From the NCBI GenBank assembly GCA_022184915.1, contig JAGTJU010000002.1, positions 372,001 to 436,000 on the forward strand: a DNA stretch of 64,000 nucleotides. The letters are read 5' to 3'. Within the stretch, counting starts at the first letter, position 1, and each line of letters begins with the position of its first letter. The DNA is from Myxococcales bacterium (GTDB lineage Bacteria > Myxococcota_A > Polyangia > Fen-1088). The notes below the pieces were generated by a model that was given only the letters and a program-made list of their open reading frames with translations, searched no databases and was not told the DNA's origin. Shown piece after piece: positions 62,186-64,000 of the stretch. The translations under genes and the position numbers were made by a program.

Positions 62186-63136
62186 ATGTCTCCTCGTCAA
62201 ACATCGTCCGTCGACTGGACGAATCTGGTCTTTTTGGCCGCCGTCCATTTGGTCGGTGTCGTGGGAAGTGCGCTTTACCTCGTGCTTGCGAGGCCCAGCA
62301 TTGCACTCCTGGCCCTGGCGGCCGTGAGCACCGTCGTCACCATCTTCGCGATCTCGGCGGGTTACCATCGTCTTTTCTCACACCGCGCCTACGAGGCTCA
62401 CCCGCTGGTCCGGCTCTTCTTTCTGATTTTCGGTGCCTCTGCTTTTCAAACGTCGGCGCTGACCTGGTCGGCGAACCATCGCAGACACCACGCGCGCACC
62501 GACACGCCTGACGACCCCTACAGTGTGCGCAGGGGGTTCTGGCACGCACACGTGGGCTGGGTGCTCGAGATGACCCCTTCACCGCTCGACGCGACACCCG
62601 CTCGCGATCTGCAGGCCGATCCGCTCGTCCGTTGGCAGCATCGTCACTTCGTTCTGATTGCGGCACTGGCCGCCTTCGGCTTGCCCCTCCTGGCCGGGGT
62701 GGCGCTCGGAGACGTATGGGGGGGGCTGTTGCTGGTGGGCTTCGGCCGCCTGGTCTTCGTCTATCAGGTCACCTTCGCGGTCAACTCGTTGGCGCACCGC
62801 TTGGGAAGTCAGCCTTACTCGAACCGAGAGAGTTCGCGCGACAGCTTCTGGTGCGCGCTCGTCACCATGGGCGAGGGCTACCACAATTATCACCACACCT
62901 TTCCCGGCGACTACCGCAACGGTGTGCGGAGCTATCACTTCGATCCCACCAAGTGGATCGTTTACTCCCTGAGCAAGGTGGGCTTGGCGAGGAACTTGCG
63001 CCGCACCCCCGCCAAGGCCATCGAGAGGGCCAGGGCGCGTATGCGGGCGCAGCACCAGCCAGCCGCCCCCCAGCGCTCGCTGCTTGCCGAGCTGACGGCC
63101 GACGCGCAGATGGCGCCGTCATCGTCCACGAGCTAA
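62186..63136 (+). CDS. Acyl-CoA (Delta9-type) fatty acid desaturase
   Basis: 316 residues from ATG 62186 (GTG 62162 possible). Four membrane segments around three His boxes that bind di-iron: HRLFSH (~61), HRRHH (~98-102) and HNYHH (~232-236), the exact stearoyl-CoA desaturase set with GYHRLFSHRAY context. It introduces a cis double bond into acyl chains, controlling membrane fluidity. The last ~40 residues are Ala/Arg/Gln-rich. The 200 bases upstream separate it from the divergent RhlE-type gene and may hold shared cold-linked control, which I could not identify. Confidence 0.92.
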   Translation: MSPRQTSSVDWTNLVFLAAVHLVGVVGSALYLVLARPSIALLALAAVSTVVTIFAISAGYHRLFSHRAYEAHPLVRLFFLIFGASAFQTSALTWSANHRRHHARTDTPDDPYSVRRGFWHAHVGWVLEMTPSPLDATPARDLQADPLVRWQHRHFVLIAALAAFGLPLLAGVALGDVWGGLLLVGFGRLVFVYQVTFAVNSLAHRLGSQPYSNRESSRDSFWCALVTMGEGYHNYHHTFPGDYRNGVRSYHFDPTKWIVYSLSKVGLARNLRRTPAKAIERARARMRAQHQPAAPQRSLLAELTADAQMAPSSSTS

Positions 63137-63167
63137 CCCAAGCCGCGCGCTTCGACATACATCGCAC

Positions 63168-63773
63168 ATGACCGATCTCTTTGCCGACAAAGCCGCTGAC
63201 TGGGATACGCGTCCGCTTCCTCAACGCATCTCTGCGGGGGTGAGTGCGGCCCTGCTCGCGCGGGTGCCGCTCGAGCCTGACCAGACCGTGCTCGACTTCG
63301 GTGCGGGTACGGGCCTTTTGACGGGAGCGATCGCGCCCAAGGTCGGGTCTGTGTTCGCGGTCGACACATCGCCCGCGATGCTCGCGCAGCTCACGGCCAA
63401 GCTGGCGTCCTCCGGCAAGGTCGAGCCCGTGTGCCAGGATCTCCTTGCAGCCCCCCTTGGCCGGCGCGTGGATCTCATCATCAGCGCGATGGCCATGCAC
63501 CACGTGCAAGACACCGCGGCGCTGCTGCGCACGTTCTTCGAGCACCTGGTTCCCGGCGGCCGGGTGGCGTTGGCCGACCTGGATCGGGAGCCGGGCGACT
63601 TCCACCCACCGGAGGTGGAGGGGGTCTTTCATCACGGCTTCGACCGTGACGCGTTCACGGCTCTGTTGCGGCAGGCCGGCTTTACCGACGTGCACTTCGA
63701 CACCGCCTGCAGCGTCGACAAGGACGAACGGAGCTACGCCATTTTCCTGGTCACCGCCGTTCGGCCGCAGTAA
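63168..63773 (+). CDS. Class I SAM-dependent methyltransferase
   Basis: 201 residues. Motif I VLDFGAGTGLLTGAI, acidic strand FAVDTSPAML, a LIISAMAMHHVQD strand (motif IV area), and a C-terminal strand GGRVALADLDREPG. The family covers small-molecule and quinone or lipid methyltransferases; the substrate cannot be told. It follows the desaturase by 31 bases on the same strand and may be cotranscribed with it. Confidence 0.9.
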   Translation: MTDLFADKAADWDTRPLPQRISAGVSAALLARVPLEPDQTVLDFGAGTGLLTGAIAPKVGSVFAVDTSPAMLAQLTAKLASSGKVEPVCQDLLAAPLGRRVDLIISAMAMHHVQDTAALLRTFFEHLVPGGRVALADLDREPGDFHPPEVEGVFHHGFDRDAFTALLRQAGFTDVHFDTACSVDKDERSYAIFLVTAVRPQ

Positions 63774-63785
63774 GCGCGTGCCTTG

Positions 63786-63868
63786 TGCCGGAGGAGAGAC
63801 TCGAACTCTCAAACCCTTGCGAGTGGCGGATTTTGAATCCGCTGCGTATACCATTTCGCCACTCCGGC
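63786..63868 (-). tRNA. tRNA-Leu(CAA)
   Basis: Class II tRNA on the minus strand: acceptor GCCGGAG/CTCCGGC, anticodon stem GCGGA/TCCGC around loop TTCAAAA (anticodon CAA, reading TTG), a long variable arm with a stem, and T-arm GAGAG-TTCGAGT-CTCTC. The discriminator is A, as expected for Leu. CCA is not encoded. Confidence 0.94.
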
Positions 63869-64000
63869 TGAGTGGAAGGGAACCGATGGTAGCGCGGAAG
63901 GTCGCGGCCGTCGAGGGGTCAAATGCGAACGAAAAACGTCCGCGTGAAATCCCCTCTTTCAGCCCGTGACCAGCCGCTGGCCGGACTCCCGCGGGCGTCC

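Overview
The window is GC-rich, densely coded bacterial chromosome; no stretch longer than about 220 bases lacks a gene. The best guess for the host is a member of the Myxococcota. The reasons are the pilB-pilT-pilC-pilS order, several lipoproteins with Asp/Ala/Gly-rich low-complexity segments, a DUF1552 protein, many multidomain sensors and a fatty-acid desaturase-rich gene set. This is inference; there is no rRNA in the window. I saw no phage, insertion sequence, CRISPR array or replication origin.

Layout. 1-5.3 kb: the end of a DUF1552 gene, a DUF4112 membrane protein and an RND efflux adaptor/pump pair. 5.3-9.5 kb: envelope and stress proteins (DUF4142 lipoprotein; a translationally coupled operon of three membrane-associated proteins). 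9.6-13.8 kb: GH28 glycosidase, HAD phosphatase, a peroxiredoxin-glutaredoxin fusion and a solitary cysD. 13.9-20 kb: a sensor kinase, a FAD/Rieske oxidoreductase, a TPR/beta-barrel gene that appears frameshifted and a repeat-built coiled-coil protein. 20-30 kb: oxyR with a probable operator at its start codon, a large SNF2-type ATPase, a TPR-methyltransferase, a DUF1593 lipoprotein, two glycosyltransferase-type genes and an HDOD protein.

30-32.8 kb holds a divergent pair: a TULIP/P47-like lipid-binding candidate and a PI-PLC X-domain protein. 32.8-39.5 kb carries a cytochrome P460 lipoprotein, the radical SAM protein ArsS, an NrsF-like anti-sigma factor divergent from its ECF sigma factor, and an operon of three genes (TIGR03169-type flavoprotein, TVP38/TMEM64 membrane protein, mercuric-reductase-like flavoprotein). 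Together with the glycosyltransferase pair at 27.7-29.1 kb these make a spread-out 'rSAM/selenodomain' (arsenosugar-type) gene set, the most interesting functional theme of the window.

39.6-48.2 kb: a lipoprotein carbonic anhydrase, tRNA-Gly(CCC), a DUF3127 protein, an unlisted 59-residue small protein, then pilS, pilC, pilT, pilB and a hypothetical membrane protein, all on the minus strand; pilR and pilA are not at the position where Myxococcus has them. 48.4-64 kb: housekeeping and metabolism, comprising an rRNA methyltransferase, rpoZ, panD, a DUF429 protein, small TPR and lipoprotein genes, two desaturases, a YkgJ-type cysteine-cluster protein, phosphoketolase with acetate kinase, a RhlE-type helicase, a methyltransferase and tRNA-Leu(CAA).

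Genes working together: the RND adaptor/pump pair; the DUF883-like/holin-X/DUF3618 operon; the peroxide-response theme (OxyR, Prx-Grx, FAD/Rieske); the type IV pilus motor (PilB extension, PilT retraction, PilC platform, PilS sensing); and phosphoketolase plus acetate kinase, turning sugar phosphates into acetyl phosphate and then acetate with ATP.
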